Source: Nitrospira sp.
GTDB taxonomy: Bacteria > Nitrospirota > Nitrospiria > Nitrospirales > Nitrospiraceae
Direction of reading: 5' to 3'
DNA: 30,921 bases
NCBI GenBank assembly: GCA_020697375.1
Contig: JAJFBJ010000036.1
Coordinates: 1 to 30,921, forward strand
The notes beneath the pieces were generated by a model. The model saw only the letters and a program-made list of their open reading frames with translations. It did not search any database and was not told the origin of the DNA. How positions within the stretch are numbered: position 1 is the stretch's first letter; every line of letters begins with the position of its first letter. The translations under genes were made by a program, and so were the position numbers. Below, piece by piece: positions 18,571-26,460 of the stretch.

Positions 18571-18891
18571 ATGGCGGCGGCGACTCTCTCTCTTCCCTTC
18601 GAGCAAGGCTTACTCCTTTCCGGAGTGCTGTTCGGACTTGGCCTGCTCGGCCTGCTCGTGCGCCGTAACATCATCTTCATGCTCATGACAGTCGAGATCA
18701 TGCTGAACGCCGCAGGACTTGCCTTCGTCGTGGCCGGAGCCCGCTGGGGCCAGGCCGACGGGCAGGTCATGTTCATCTTCATCCTTACGCTGGCGGCGGC
18801 GGAGGTTTCCGTCGGGTTGGCGATCCTGTTGCTATTTTACCGTCAGTTCCATCTGCTTGACGCCGACGCGGCCAGCGAAATGTGGGGCTAG
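18571..18891 (+). CDS. nuoK: NADH-quinone oxidoreductase subunit K
   Basis: This 106-residue, MrpC-like membrane subunit has three helices. It keeps both conserved proton-path glutamates: Glu42 in [10 protein letters not shown] and Glu78 in [11 protein letters not shown]. These are 36 residues apart, as Glu36 and Glu72 are in E. coli. The last ~15 residues are a slightly longer acidic tail. It starts 2 bp after nuoJ and ends 1 bp before the nuoL start. Confidence 0.95.
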   Translation: MAAATLSLPFEQGLLLSGVLFGLGLLGLLVRRNIIFMLMTVEIMLNAAGLAFVVAGARWGQADGQVMFIFILTLAAAEVSVGLAILLLFYRQFHLLDADAASEMWG

Positions 18892-18892
18892 G

Positions 18893-20785
18893 ATGCTAGA
18901 TCTCCTGTGGCTGGTTCCGGCTCTCCCGCTTCTGGGGTTCGCTTCTCTGGCCATCGCCGGTGGATGGTGCTCCCGCCGGCTCCTGACCGTGATTGGAGTC
19001 GGCTCGGTCACCGGGTCGATGCTCGCCGCCGGGCTTGTCGGTTTGGATTTCCTGCGATCGATCGATTCATCTCCCGCCTATAGCCAAACGCTCTGGACCT
19101 GGATGAGCGTCTCCGGCTTCGCGCCGACGATCGGGTTCTCTCTTGATGCCCTGTCACTGGTCATGATGCTGGTAATTACGGTCGTGAGCCTGCTCATCCA
19201 TGTTTATTCCACCGAGTTCTTGATCGACGACGAGGGCTACCGCCGGTTCTTCGCCTACATGAATCTCTTCGTCGCCGCGATGTTGACCCTGGTGCTGGCG
19301 GACAACCTGGCGCTGCTCTATCTCGGGTGGGAAGGCGTCGGGCTTTGCAGTTATCTGCTGATCGGATTTTGGTACAGCGATCCGGAGAACGGCCAGGCGG
19401 CACAGAAGGCCTTCATCGTGACACGTCTGGGGGATGTCGCATTGGCGATCGGATTGTTTCTTCTATTCGCCCACCTGGGCACGTTGAACATCCGGGAACT
19501 TCTGGAGCGCGCCGCTTCGGAATGGCCGGTGGGATCGACTCTCGCGGTTGCGGCCGCGGCATTACTGCTGGGCGGCGCCGTCGGGAAATCTGCACAGCTT
19601 CCGTTGCAGACCTGGCTGCCTGATGCGATGGCCGGTCCCAGCCCTGTGAGCGCCCTCATCCATGCGGCCACCATGGTCACTGCCGGGGTCTACCTCATCG
19701 CACGCATGCATGAACTCTACAGTCTGGCGCCCTCCGTTCAGACGGCGGTGGCGGTCATCGGCGCCCTGACCCTGTTGCTTGCCGCCTGCAGCGCCCTGGT
19801 GCAGCGAGACCTGAAACGGGCGCTCGCGTACTCCACAATCAGCCAGATCGGGTACATGTTCCTGGCCCTCGGGGTGGGAGCCTGGACGGCGGCGATGTTC
19901 CATTTCATGACCCATGCCTTCTTCAAGGCGCTGCTCTTCCTTTCCGCCGGAGCGGTGATCGTCAGTCTCCATCAAGAGCATGACATCTACGCGATGGGCG
20001 GTCTCAGGAAAATACTGCCATGGTGTTTTTGGACATTCTTAATCGGAGCGGCATCGCTGGCCGGATTCCCGTTGGTTACTGCAGGTTTTTACAGCAAGGA
20101 TGCAATCCTCATGGAGGCCTGGGCCTCTCCCATGGGCGGACCTTGGCTCTGGACCGCCGGGATGCTCGGGGCCTTGATCACCGCGCTTTACAGTTTTCGC
20201 CTGGTATTTGTCGTCTTTTTCGGCCGACAGGGAACCGAAGTCCGTTCGAGACCAGGCTCTGCGATGAGGCTGCCGCTCGCCATTCTCGCGGGACTGTCGC
20301 TCATTGCGGGTTTTGTCGAGCTTCCCAAGGTATTGGGGGATGTCCGCATCTTCAGCCGGCTGATGGGTCATGCGCTGCCATTGTCCGGGCATGCACAGAT
20401 TTCCACTGCAACGGAAATAATCTTTCTGATTCTCACCATGGTGGTATCCCTGCTGGGAATACTGATCGCCTATCTGCTGTTTCTCCGGCTGCCTGGCCTT
20501 GCAAACGCATTGGCCGGCACAGGCTGGGGCGGAGCCCTCTCTCGATTCTGGTTCGAAGGCTGGGGGATCGACCGTCTCTACGGCCTGCTGTTCGTCCGCC
20601 CATTTCTTCGGGCAGCCAGAGCCAACAAGGATGATCTGATCGAGCAGGTCTATCGATTCGTGACGTGGCTTTGCCGGCTGTCTTATGGCGCGCTCCGGGA
20701 GACGCAAACCGGACAGGTCCGCTGGTATGCCGCTGTACTTGCGAGTGGATCGATCGCGATTGTCGCGCTGGTGATGTGGTTATGA
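18893..20785 (+). CDS. nuoL: NADH-quinone oxidoreductase subunit L
   Basis: This 630-residue antiporter-like proton-pumping subunit lies at the distal end of the membrane arm. Motifs present are WEGVGLCSYLLIGFWY (key Glu in helix 5), GAVGKSAQLPLQTWLPDAM with GPSPVSALIHAATMVTAG (key Lys and His), and DLKRALAYSTISQIGYM. The C-terminal ~150 residues contain the long lateral helix and anchor typical of NuoL (E. coli 613). The start at 18893 is 1 bp after the nuoK stop; the longer frame from 18719 lies within nuoK and is rejected. The end overlaps nuoM (ATGA). Confidence 0.95.
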   Translation: MLDLLWLVPALPLLGFASLAIAGGWCSRRLLTVIGVGSVTGSMLAAGLVGLDFLRSIDSSPAYSQTLWTWMSVSGFAPTIGFSLDALSLVMMLVITVVSLLIHVYSTEFLIDDEGYRRFFAYMNLFVAAMLTLVLADNLALLYLGWEGVGLCSYLLIGFWYSDPENGQAAQKAFIVTRLGDVALAIGLFLLFAHLGTLNIRELLERAASEWPVGSTLAVAAAALLLGGAVGKSAQLPLQTWLPDAMAGPSPVSALIHAATMVTAGVYLIARMHELYSLAPSVQTAVAVIGALTLLLAACSALVQRDLKRALAYSTISQIGYMFLALGVGAWTAAMFHFMTHAFFKALLFLSAGAVIVSLHQEHDIYAMGGLRKILPWCFWTFLIGAASLAGFPLVTAGFYSKDAILMEAWASPMGGPWLWTAGMLGALITALYSFRLVFVVFFGRQGTEVRSRPGSAMRLPLAILAGLSLIAGFVELPKVLGDVRIFSRLMGHALPLSGHAQISTATEIIFLILTMVVSLLGILIAYLLFLRLPGLANALAGTGWGGALSRFWFEGWGIDRLYGLLFVRPFLRAARANKDDLIEQVYRFVTWLCRLSYGALRETQTGQVRWYAAVLASGSIAIVALVMWL

Positions 20786-22284
20786 TTTTAGCCTGGTTGA
20801 TCATCATTCTGTTGATTGCCGGAGTGCTGGCCTGGCTGCTTGAACGCCGCGGTCCCCATTGGCCGCGCTGGGTTTCTCTGGCGGCATTGACCATCGATCT
20901 CGTCATGGGGCTCTATCTCTGGAGCGCAAGGGGCAACCCATCGGATGTCACTCAAGGAGGATCCTGGCTAGTCGACATCTCCGCCCAATGGATACCCCGG
21001 TTCGGCATCAATCTGCACCTTGCGATGGACGGGTTGAGTCTGCTGCTGGTCCTGCTCGCTCTGTTCCTCGGCATCATGTCCGTGGCGGCTTCCTGGACGG
21101 AAATCACTTCAAAAGTGGGATTTTTTCACTTCAATCTTCTATGGGTATTGGCTGGTGTGGTGGGTGTTTTCATTGCGATGGACCTGTTTCTCTTTTTCGT
21201 CTTCTGGGAAGTGATGCTGGTGCCCATGTATTTCCTGATCAGCATCTGGGGACATGAAAACCGGGTCTATGCCGCAACGAAGTTCTTTCTCTTTACCCAG
21301 GCGGGAAGCCTGTTGATGCTGATTGCGATTCTGGGCTTGGCCTTTATCCATTATCAGCAGCGCGGCTCGTTCACGTTTGACTATACGTCTCTCTTGGGCA
21401 CCCCCATCGATTCTGCCGTGGCGATGTGGCTTATGCTGGGATTCTTCGCAGCCTTCGCCGTGAAACTCCCGGTGGTGCCCTTCCACACCTGGCTTCCGGA
21501 CGCCCATACCGAGGCTCCGACAGCAGGCAGCGTCATCCTAGCCGGACTCTTGCTGAAGACCGGGGCATACGGCCTCCTCCGATTTGCCGTACCGTTGTTT
21601 CCCGAGGCGGCGCAGACCTTTGCCCCCGTCGCAATGGGCTTGGGCGTGATCGGTATTTTGTATGGAGGAGTCCTCGCATTCGCGCAAACCGATCTGAAGC
21701 GCCTCGTGGCCTATAGCAGCATCAGCCACATGGGGTTCGTGCTTATCGGCATTTTTGCCTGGAACGTAATCGCATTGGAAGGAGCGGCCATGCAGATGCT
21801 CGCGCATGGAGTGACGACCGGAGCGTTGTTCATCGTGGTGGGGGCCTTGCAGGAACGTCTCCACACCCGCGACATGCGCCGTATGGGCGGGCTCTGGGGT
21901 ACCCTGCCGAGATTCGGGGCCATCGGTCTCTTTTTTACCGTCGCATCACTCGGACTGCCTGGCTTGGGAAACTTCGTGGGCGAATTCCTGGTGCTGTTGG
22001 GAACCTACCGGGTGAGCATTCCCATGACGGTGCTTGCCTCGTTGGGATTTGTGGTTGCCACCATCTACTCACTGGCCTTGGTCCAGCAGACCTTTCACGG
22101 GCAGTCTCGTGAGCGGTGGCTCGTCCAGGACCTGACCCCACGTTTTCTGATTCTCCTGGGCGCAATGATCGTGCTGCAGGTGTGGTTGGGGCTGTATCCT
22201 CAGCCGGTGCTAGAAACCGCCGACCAAGCTTTCAAGGGCTTGTACGGACTGGGGGATGGAGCCGCCATGTTATCGAGGAGATAA
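20782..22284 (+). CDS. nuoM: NADH-quinone oxidoreductase subunit M
   Basis: This 500-residue antiporter-like membrane subunit pumps protons. It shows FFVFWEVMLVPMYFLISIWG with the essential helix-5 Glu, AFAVKLPVVPFHTWLPDAHT with the key Lys, EAPTAGSVILAGLLLKTGAYG, and DLKRLVAYSSISHMGFV. Length and layout match E. coli NuoM (509). ATG 20782 overlaps the nuoL stop; upstream extension would be in nuoL. There is a single nuoM, so this is not the variant operon with two nuoM genes described for some Nitrospira. Confidence 0.95.
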   Translation: MILAWLIIILLIAGVLAWLLERRGPHWPRWVSLAALTIDLVMGLYLWSARGNPSDVTQGGSWLVDISAQWIPRFGINLHLAMDGLSLLLVLLALFLGIMSVAASWTEITSKVGFFHFNLLWVLAGVVGVFIAMDLFLFFVFWEVMLVPMYFLISIWGHENRVYAATKFFLFTQAGSLLMLIAILGLAFIHYQQRGSFTFDYTSLLGTPIDSAVAMWLMLGFFAAFAVKLPVVPFHTWLPDAHTEAPTAGSVILAGLLLKTGAYGLLRFAVPLFPEAAQTFAPVAMGLGVIGILYGGVLAFAQTDLKRLVAYSSISHMGFVLIGIFAWNVIALEGAAMQMLAHGVTTGALFIVVGALQERLHTRDMRRMGGLWGTLPRFGAIGLFFTVASLGLPGLGNFVGEFLVLLGTYRVSIPMTVLASLGFVVATIYSLALVQQTFHGQSRERWLVQDLTPRFLILLGAMIVLQVWLGLYPQPVLETADQAFKGLYGLGDGAAMLSRR

Positions 22285-22286
22285 CC

Positions 22287-23738
22287 ATGGTTCAGACAGA
22301 TGTCATCGCGCTTCTTCCATTACTGATCACGGCGATATCATCGCTGATCGTGCTACTGCTCGCGGCGTTCAGCCGTAACCACTTGCTGGCCGCCGGCGTG
22401 ACCTCGCTCGGATTGACCGCGGCGCTGGCCGCCCTTCCTCTCGCTTCTCTGGTTGCCCCGCGGCCAGTCACGTCGCTGCTCATGGTGGACGCCTACGCGG
22501 TTTTCTACATGGGTCTCCTGCTCGCGGCAAGCTTGGCGATCACCGGTTTGTCGTACGGCTATCTGAAAAAAAGAGAAGGGCAACTGGAAGAGTTTTATGT
22601 ACTTCTGCTTCTTGCGACGCTCGGCGCGATCACGCTGGTCGCCGCGACACATTTCGCGTCTTTCTTTCTTGGCCTGGAACTCCTCAGCATTTCGATCTAT
22701 GTCCTGATCGCCTATGTGCGGACCGACAAATTGTCCTTGGAAGCAGCACTCAAGTATTTGATCCTCTCCGGCACTTCATCCGCATTTCTGCTGCTGGGCA
22801 TGGCCTTGCTGTACTTTCAATCCGGCACGATGGGATTCGCCGGTATGGCCTCAGCGCTGGATCACCAGGCGGAAATGCCCTTACCCTTCCTCGTCGGCCT
22901 GGCGCTGATCCTGACCGGAGTGGGCTTCAAGTTGGCCGTAGTGCCGTTCCACATGTGGGCGCCCGATGTATATCAAGGCGCCCCGGCTCCTGTGGCGGCC
23001 TTCGTCGCGACCGTCTCGAAAGGCGCGATGTTTGCGTTGCTCCTTCGCTATTTCACGGAGATTGCGGCGTTTCGATCAGGGGAGCTCTGGTGGATCTTGG
23101 CCGGGATCGCCGCCCTGTCCATGTTCGTCGGTAACGTCCTGGCTCTGCTGCAGGATAACGTCAAGCGCCTGCTGGCCTATTCATCGATCGCTCACCTTGG
23201 ATACTTGTTGATTGCCTTCTTGGCAAGCGGGCCTCTGGCGGTGGAAGCCGTGACGGTCTATCTGGTGGCCTATTTCATCACGACCCTCGGCGCCTTCGGT
23301 GTCGTCGGCGTCTTGTCCAAGTCGGGACGAGAAGCCGATACCATGGAGGACTATCGGGCTCTGTTCTGGAGGCGGCCTTGGGTGGCCGCGGCATTCGCGT
23401 TCATGCTGTTGTCGCTGGCGGGAATTCCACTCACCGCCGGCTTCGTCGGGAAATTTTATGTCATTGCGGCAGGAGCCGGATCAGCTCTATGGCTGCTGCT
23501 CCTGCTGCTGGCGGTCAATAGCGTCATCGGCCTGTTTTATTACCTGCGCGTCATCGTCATCATGTCTGCTGATCGGGGGCGCGACGGCCGGCTAGTTCAG
23601 GAAGCCCGTGCCATGCCTGCTTCATTTGCCGATGGCCTGATACTGGCTACCCTGAGCGGGCTGCTGTTCTGGCTCGGCCTCTATCCGGCGCCGTTGATCG
23701 CTCTGGTGCAGATCATGGAGCGGAGTCTGGCGGGATAA
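22287..23738 (+). CDS. nuoN: NADH-quinone oxidoreductase subunit N
   Basis: This 483-residue antiporter-like membrane subunit is the last gene of the operon. It has LGLELLSISIYVLIAYVR with the helix-5 Glu, FKLAVVPFHMWAPDVYQGAP with the key Lys, and DNVKRLLAYSSIAHLGYLL. The length equals that of E. coli NuoN (about 485). GAGGAG at 22275-22280 precedes ATG 22287, within the end of nuoM. The longer open frame from 22116 lies inside nuoM and is discounted. Confidence 0.95.
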   Translation: MVQTDVIALLPLLITAISSLIVLLLAAFSRNHLLAAGVTSLGLTAALAALPLASLVAPRPVTSLLMVDAYAVFYMGLLLAASLAITGLSYGYLKKREGQLEEFYVLLLLATLGAITLVAATHFASFFLGLELLSISIYVLIAYVRTDKLSLEAALKYLILSGTSSAFLLLGMALLYFQSGTMGFAGMASALDHQAEMPLPFLVGLALILTGVGFKLAVVPFHMWAPDVYQGAPAPVAAFVATVSKGAMFALLLRYFTEIAAFRSGELWWILAGIAALSMFVGNVLALLQDNVKRLLAYSSIAHLGYLLIAFLASGPLAVEAVTVYLVAYFITTLGAFGVVGVLSKSGREADTMEDYRALFWRRPWVAAAFAFMLLSLAGIPLTAGFVGKFYVIAAGAGSALWLLLLLLAVNSVIGLFYYLRVIVIMSADRGRDGRLVQEARAMPASFADGLILATLSGLLFWLGLYPAPLIALVQIMERSLAG

Positions 23739-23836
23739 CGACAATGCTTTGGAAAGGGAACGACAGATCGGCCTCGCCGTCGCCGGCCTGGAACTGAGCA
23801 GACGCGAGATTCATATCTTTACTAGGGGTACCGCTA

Positions 23837-23859
23837 GGTGGTCCTCCACCAGTCTTTTG
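23837..23859 (+). terminator. Possible Rho-independent terminator after nuo operon
   Basis: A GGTGG-TCCT-CCACC stem-loop (23837-23850) is followed by AGTCTTTTG, about 100 bp after the nuoN stop. The stem is short and the T-run is broken, so it is only a plausible terminator. The remaining gap of about 240 bp before the next gene shows no coding sequence. Confidence 0.35.
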
Positions 23860-23979
23860 ATACCTTCGTGGCGAATCGGTCAGCCTCATATCGTTCGTCG
23901 CGAATTCATCCGCGATCGAAGCGCATAGAGAACATTATTCAAGGCCAACACGTATGCGGGACGATTCTTGGAGGGCCTC

Positions 23980-24546
23980 ATGAGAATCGATAGATGTTCC
24001 ATTATCCTGACCATAATTCTGGTCCTTGTCTCCTTGTCTGGATGCGGGTATGCCGGGTTGCTCAGGCCGAGCGTGCTCAAGCAACTCAACCCGGAGGTCG
24101 TGGCGCTGCTCAATGAGCTACCGAATGTGGACCGTCAGAATGAGGAGATTATCGGACGGTTGTTTGTCCATGGAGGCCTCTCACACGCCAAGGAGGGAGA
24201 GGATGGGATCATGCGCGGCGAAATACGAATTCCGGAGGGCCAGCTCATTTGGCAGCCAGCCATTATCGTGATGCCGCACAGGGGAAAGCTTGAGCTTGAA
24301 ATCTTTAACGATGATGCAGGTTCTCTCCATGCCGCAATCCTGCCGAGCAACGGCGATAAGCAATATCTTCCGCTCCCGAGCCATACGCGCGGGCGGGCGA
24401 TACTCGAACTCGACGGTCCAGGCTATTACTGGTTTGGGTGCCCGGTGGCCAATCACGCGGGTCGTGGAATGCTAGGCTTCATCCTGGTGCGGGGAGATGT
24501 GCCGCCGGAGGCCAGGCTGGACCGCCCGAAGCAACCCCGACCATAG
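23980..24546 (+). CDS. Cupredoxin-domain lipoprotein linked to the PQQ dehydrogenase
   Basis: This 188-residue predicted lipoprotein has a signal segment of ~20 residues ending in the lipobox LSGC (Cys22). The C-terminal half is cupredoxin-like. It shows a type-1 copper ligand set: His117 in SLHAAILPSN, then Cys154, His159 and Met164 in FGCPVANHAGRGML. The spacing C-x4-H-x4-M is close to azurin. It should be a membrane-tethered periplasmic electron carrier. ATG 23980 is chosen over TTG 23968 because GGAGG lies 6 bases before it. The PQQ dehydrogenase starts 78 bp downstream. I recall a family described as PQQ-associated (MSMEG_3727-like) with this arrangement, and the sequence looks like it. 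Electron transfer from the enzyme is inferred from context. Confidence 0.72.
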   Translation: MRIDRCSIILTIILVLVSLSGCGYAGLLRPSVLKQLNPEVVALLNELPNVDRQNEEIIGRLFVHGGLSHAKEGEDGIMRGEIRIPEGQLIWQPAIIVMPHRGKLELEIFNDDAGSLHAAILPSNGDKQYLPLPSHTRGRAILELDGPGYYWFGCPVANHAGRGMLGFILVRGDVPPEARLDRPKQPRP

Positions 24547-24600
24547 CAGGATGCCAAAAAAACCCGCCAGCGACGTTCTCGCTTTGTTGAGAGAAGGGTT
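24546..24600. repeat. Degenerate, one-ended copy of the GCAGGATG intergenic repeat
   Basis: Starting at the last base of the cupredoxin stop codon, GCAGGATGCCAAAAAAA matches the left end of the element at 8771 at 13 of 17 positions. It is followed by CCGCCAGCGACGTTCTCGCT, which resembles the interior of the longer Nitrospira-type repeats as I remember them. No inverted right end is found before the next gene. The downstream boundary is approximate. Confidence 0.5.
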
Positions 24601-24624
24601 CCGTAGCTTGCCAGGGAGGTGACC

Positions 24625-26379
24625 ATGACGGTCCACATTCACCGCATGATGTTCGGGACGGCGGGTCTTATGCTTGCCCTATCGATGCAAGCCGGCTGCG
24701 CGCAGTCGCGTCCGGACTATCCGCTGTTTGCGGAGAGCAAGCCGCTCGGATCCTTGAGCAGTGCTAAAGGTTCTGCTCCGCCCGTCGCTCGAGACGTGAC
24801 CTTCGAACGGATCGTCAAGGCCCGATCAGAGCCCCAGAATTGGCTCACCTATTATGGAGCGTACGACGGTTGGCGGTTCAGCGCGCTCGACCAGATTTCT
24901 CGAAACAATGTCAAGGATCTGCGACCGGCCTGGACCTTCCAATTCGGACAAATCGGCATTACGGCGACACCTGCCACCTACGCCTTCGAAGCCGCGCCCA
25001 TCATCGTCGATGGCGTCATGTTCGTGTCGGGATGGGACGGGTATGTCTGGGCCTTGGATGCGGTCACAGGCGAAGAGCTCTGGCGATACAAGCATGAGAT
25101 TCCGCTCGATACGCCGCTCTGCTGCGGAAACGTGAACCGCGGGGTGGCTGTGGCCAAAGGCAAGGTGTTCCTGGCCACACAGAACGGCTATCTCGTCGCC
25201 ATCGACGCGGTGAGCGGAAAAGCCGTCTGGAGTCAGCCGTTCGCCGATGTCCGCGCAGGTGAGAGCGCCACGATGGCCCCCCTTATCGTGAAAAATCTCG
25301 TGATCGTCGGTAACTCCGGCGCCGAGTATGGTGTGCGCGGACACATCGATGCATTCGATCTCGATAGCGGACGTCGCGCATGGCGTCGGTACAACGTGCC
25401 CAAGCCGGGAGAGCCGGGGTCCGAAACCTGGCCGAAGGAAGGGCAGGCATGGGCGCGCGGAGGAGGTAGCGCGTGGATCACGGGGACATACGACCCGGTT
25501 CTCGATCTGCTCTACTGGGGAACGAGCAATCCGGGTCCTGATTTCGACGGCAACGTCCGACCAGGGGCGAACCTCTACAGCGACTCAGTATTGGCGCTGA
25601 ATCCAGACGACGGATCATTGCGCTGGCATTACCAATGGACTCCTCACGATGTCTGGGATTATTCGGGCGTCAACGAGAATATTTTGTTCGAAGAAGGCGA
25701 GCGCAAGCTTCTGGCGCACTTCGATAGGAACGGTCATCTCTTCATTCTGGATCGAACCAATGGCGAGTTCGTCCGCGTGACAACGTTCACACGTGTAACC
25801 TGGGGAGAAATCGATGCCACCGGCAAGGTCATCGTCAAAAAAATCCCGACCGAAGAAGGCATTGAAATTTGCCCTGGGCCGGCCGGGGGTAAGGAATGGG
25901 TGCATGCCGCCTATAGCCCACGGACAAAGTTCTTTTATGTGCCGGTCATCGACGCTTGCGCGATGTACAAGCTTATACCGGGCGAATTTCGCGAAGGAAT
26001 GCCGTACTGGGGAGGAGAGGCGAATGTCCTCGGCCATCAGCACGGTGGCCATGTGAAGGCCTACGATGCCACCGGCTCGGAAGCTTGGACTTGGAAACAC
26101 GACAAACCGATGGTCAGTTCGCTGCTGGTGACCGCCGGAGATGTGTTGTTCGCCGGCGAGCCGACCGGCGAGCTCAACGGATTCGACGCAGCCACCGGCG
26201 AGTTGCTGTGGCAATATCGAACAGGAAGCGGCATTCACAGCAGCCCGGTTACCTACAGCGTCAATGGCAAGCAATACATCGCGGTGCCGGCCGGCTGGGG
26301 CGGGTGGATCAAGGGATTCGCGCCCGGCATGATCGGCGCGCCGCGCGGAAATGCATTATTCGTATTTGCATTACCGTAA
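24625..26379 (+). CDS. PQQ-dependent dehydrogenase (methanol/ethanol dehydrogenase family, Ca-type)
   Basis: This 584-residue periplasmic quinoprotein has the eight-bladed propeller of alcohol dehydrogenases. It has a signal segment of ~24 residues, and Cys25 in MQAGC could be a weak lipobox. Adjacent Cys166-Cys167 (TPLCCGNVNRG) make the disulfide ring above PQQ. AEYGVRGHIDAFD, a W-motif GTSNPGPDFDG and DVWDYSGVNEN follow. Asp345 should be the catalytic base. Position +2 is Ser347, not the Asp that marks lanthanide-dependent XoxF/PedH types, so calcium is expected. There is no C-terminal cytochrome c domain. AGGGAGG lies 5 bases before ATG 24625. The alcohol or aldehyde substrate is unknown. 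The neighbouring cupredoxin is the likely electron acceptor. Confidence 0.85.
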   Translation: MTVHIHRMMFGTAGLMLALSMQAGCAQSRPDYPLFAESKPLGSLSSAKGSAPPVARDVTFERIVKARSEPQNWLTYYGAYDGWRFSALDQISRNNVKDLRPAWTFQFGQIGITATPATYAFEAAPIIVDGVMFVSGWDGYVWALDAVTGEELWRYKHEIPLDTPLCCGNVNRGVAVAKGKVFLATQNGYLVAIDAVSGKAVWSQPFADVRAGESATMAPLIVKNLVIVGNSGAEYGVRGHIDAFDLDSGRRAWRRYNVPKPGEPGSETWPKEGQAWARGGGSAWITGTYDPVLDLLYWGTSNPGPDFDGNVRPGANLYSDSVLALNPDDGSLRWHYQWTPHDVWDYSGVNENILFEEGERKLLAHFDRNGHLFILDRTNGEFVRVTTFTRVTWGEIDATGKVIVKKIPTEEGIEICPGPAGGKEWVHAAYSPRTKFFYVPVIDACAMYKLIPGEFREGMPYWGGEANVLGHQHGGHVKAYDATGSEAWTWKHDKPMVSSLLVTAGDVLFAGEPTGELNGFDAATGELLWQYRTGSGIHSSPVTYSVNGKQYIAVPAGWGGWIKGFAPGMIGAPRGNALFVFALP

Positions 26380-26460
26380 TGATCGAAGGAAACAACAATT
26401 CGCTCTAAGGGAAAGCAATCGACTGGAAACGTCACATAGATTGTCCAAAGGAGTGAATTG

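Noticed and set aside
24625..26379. XoxF-type lanthanide methanol dehydrogenase
   Set aside because: The diagnostic second Asp is Ser347, and no XoxJ- or XoxG-like genes lie nearby.
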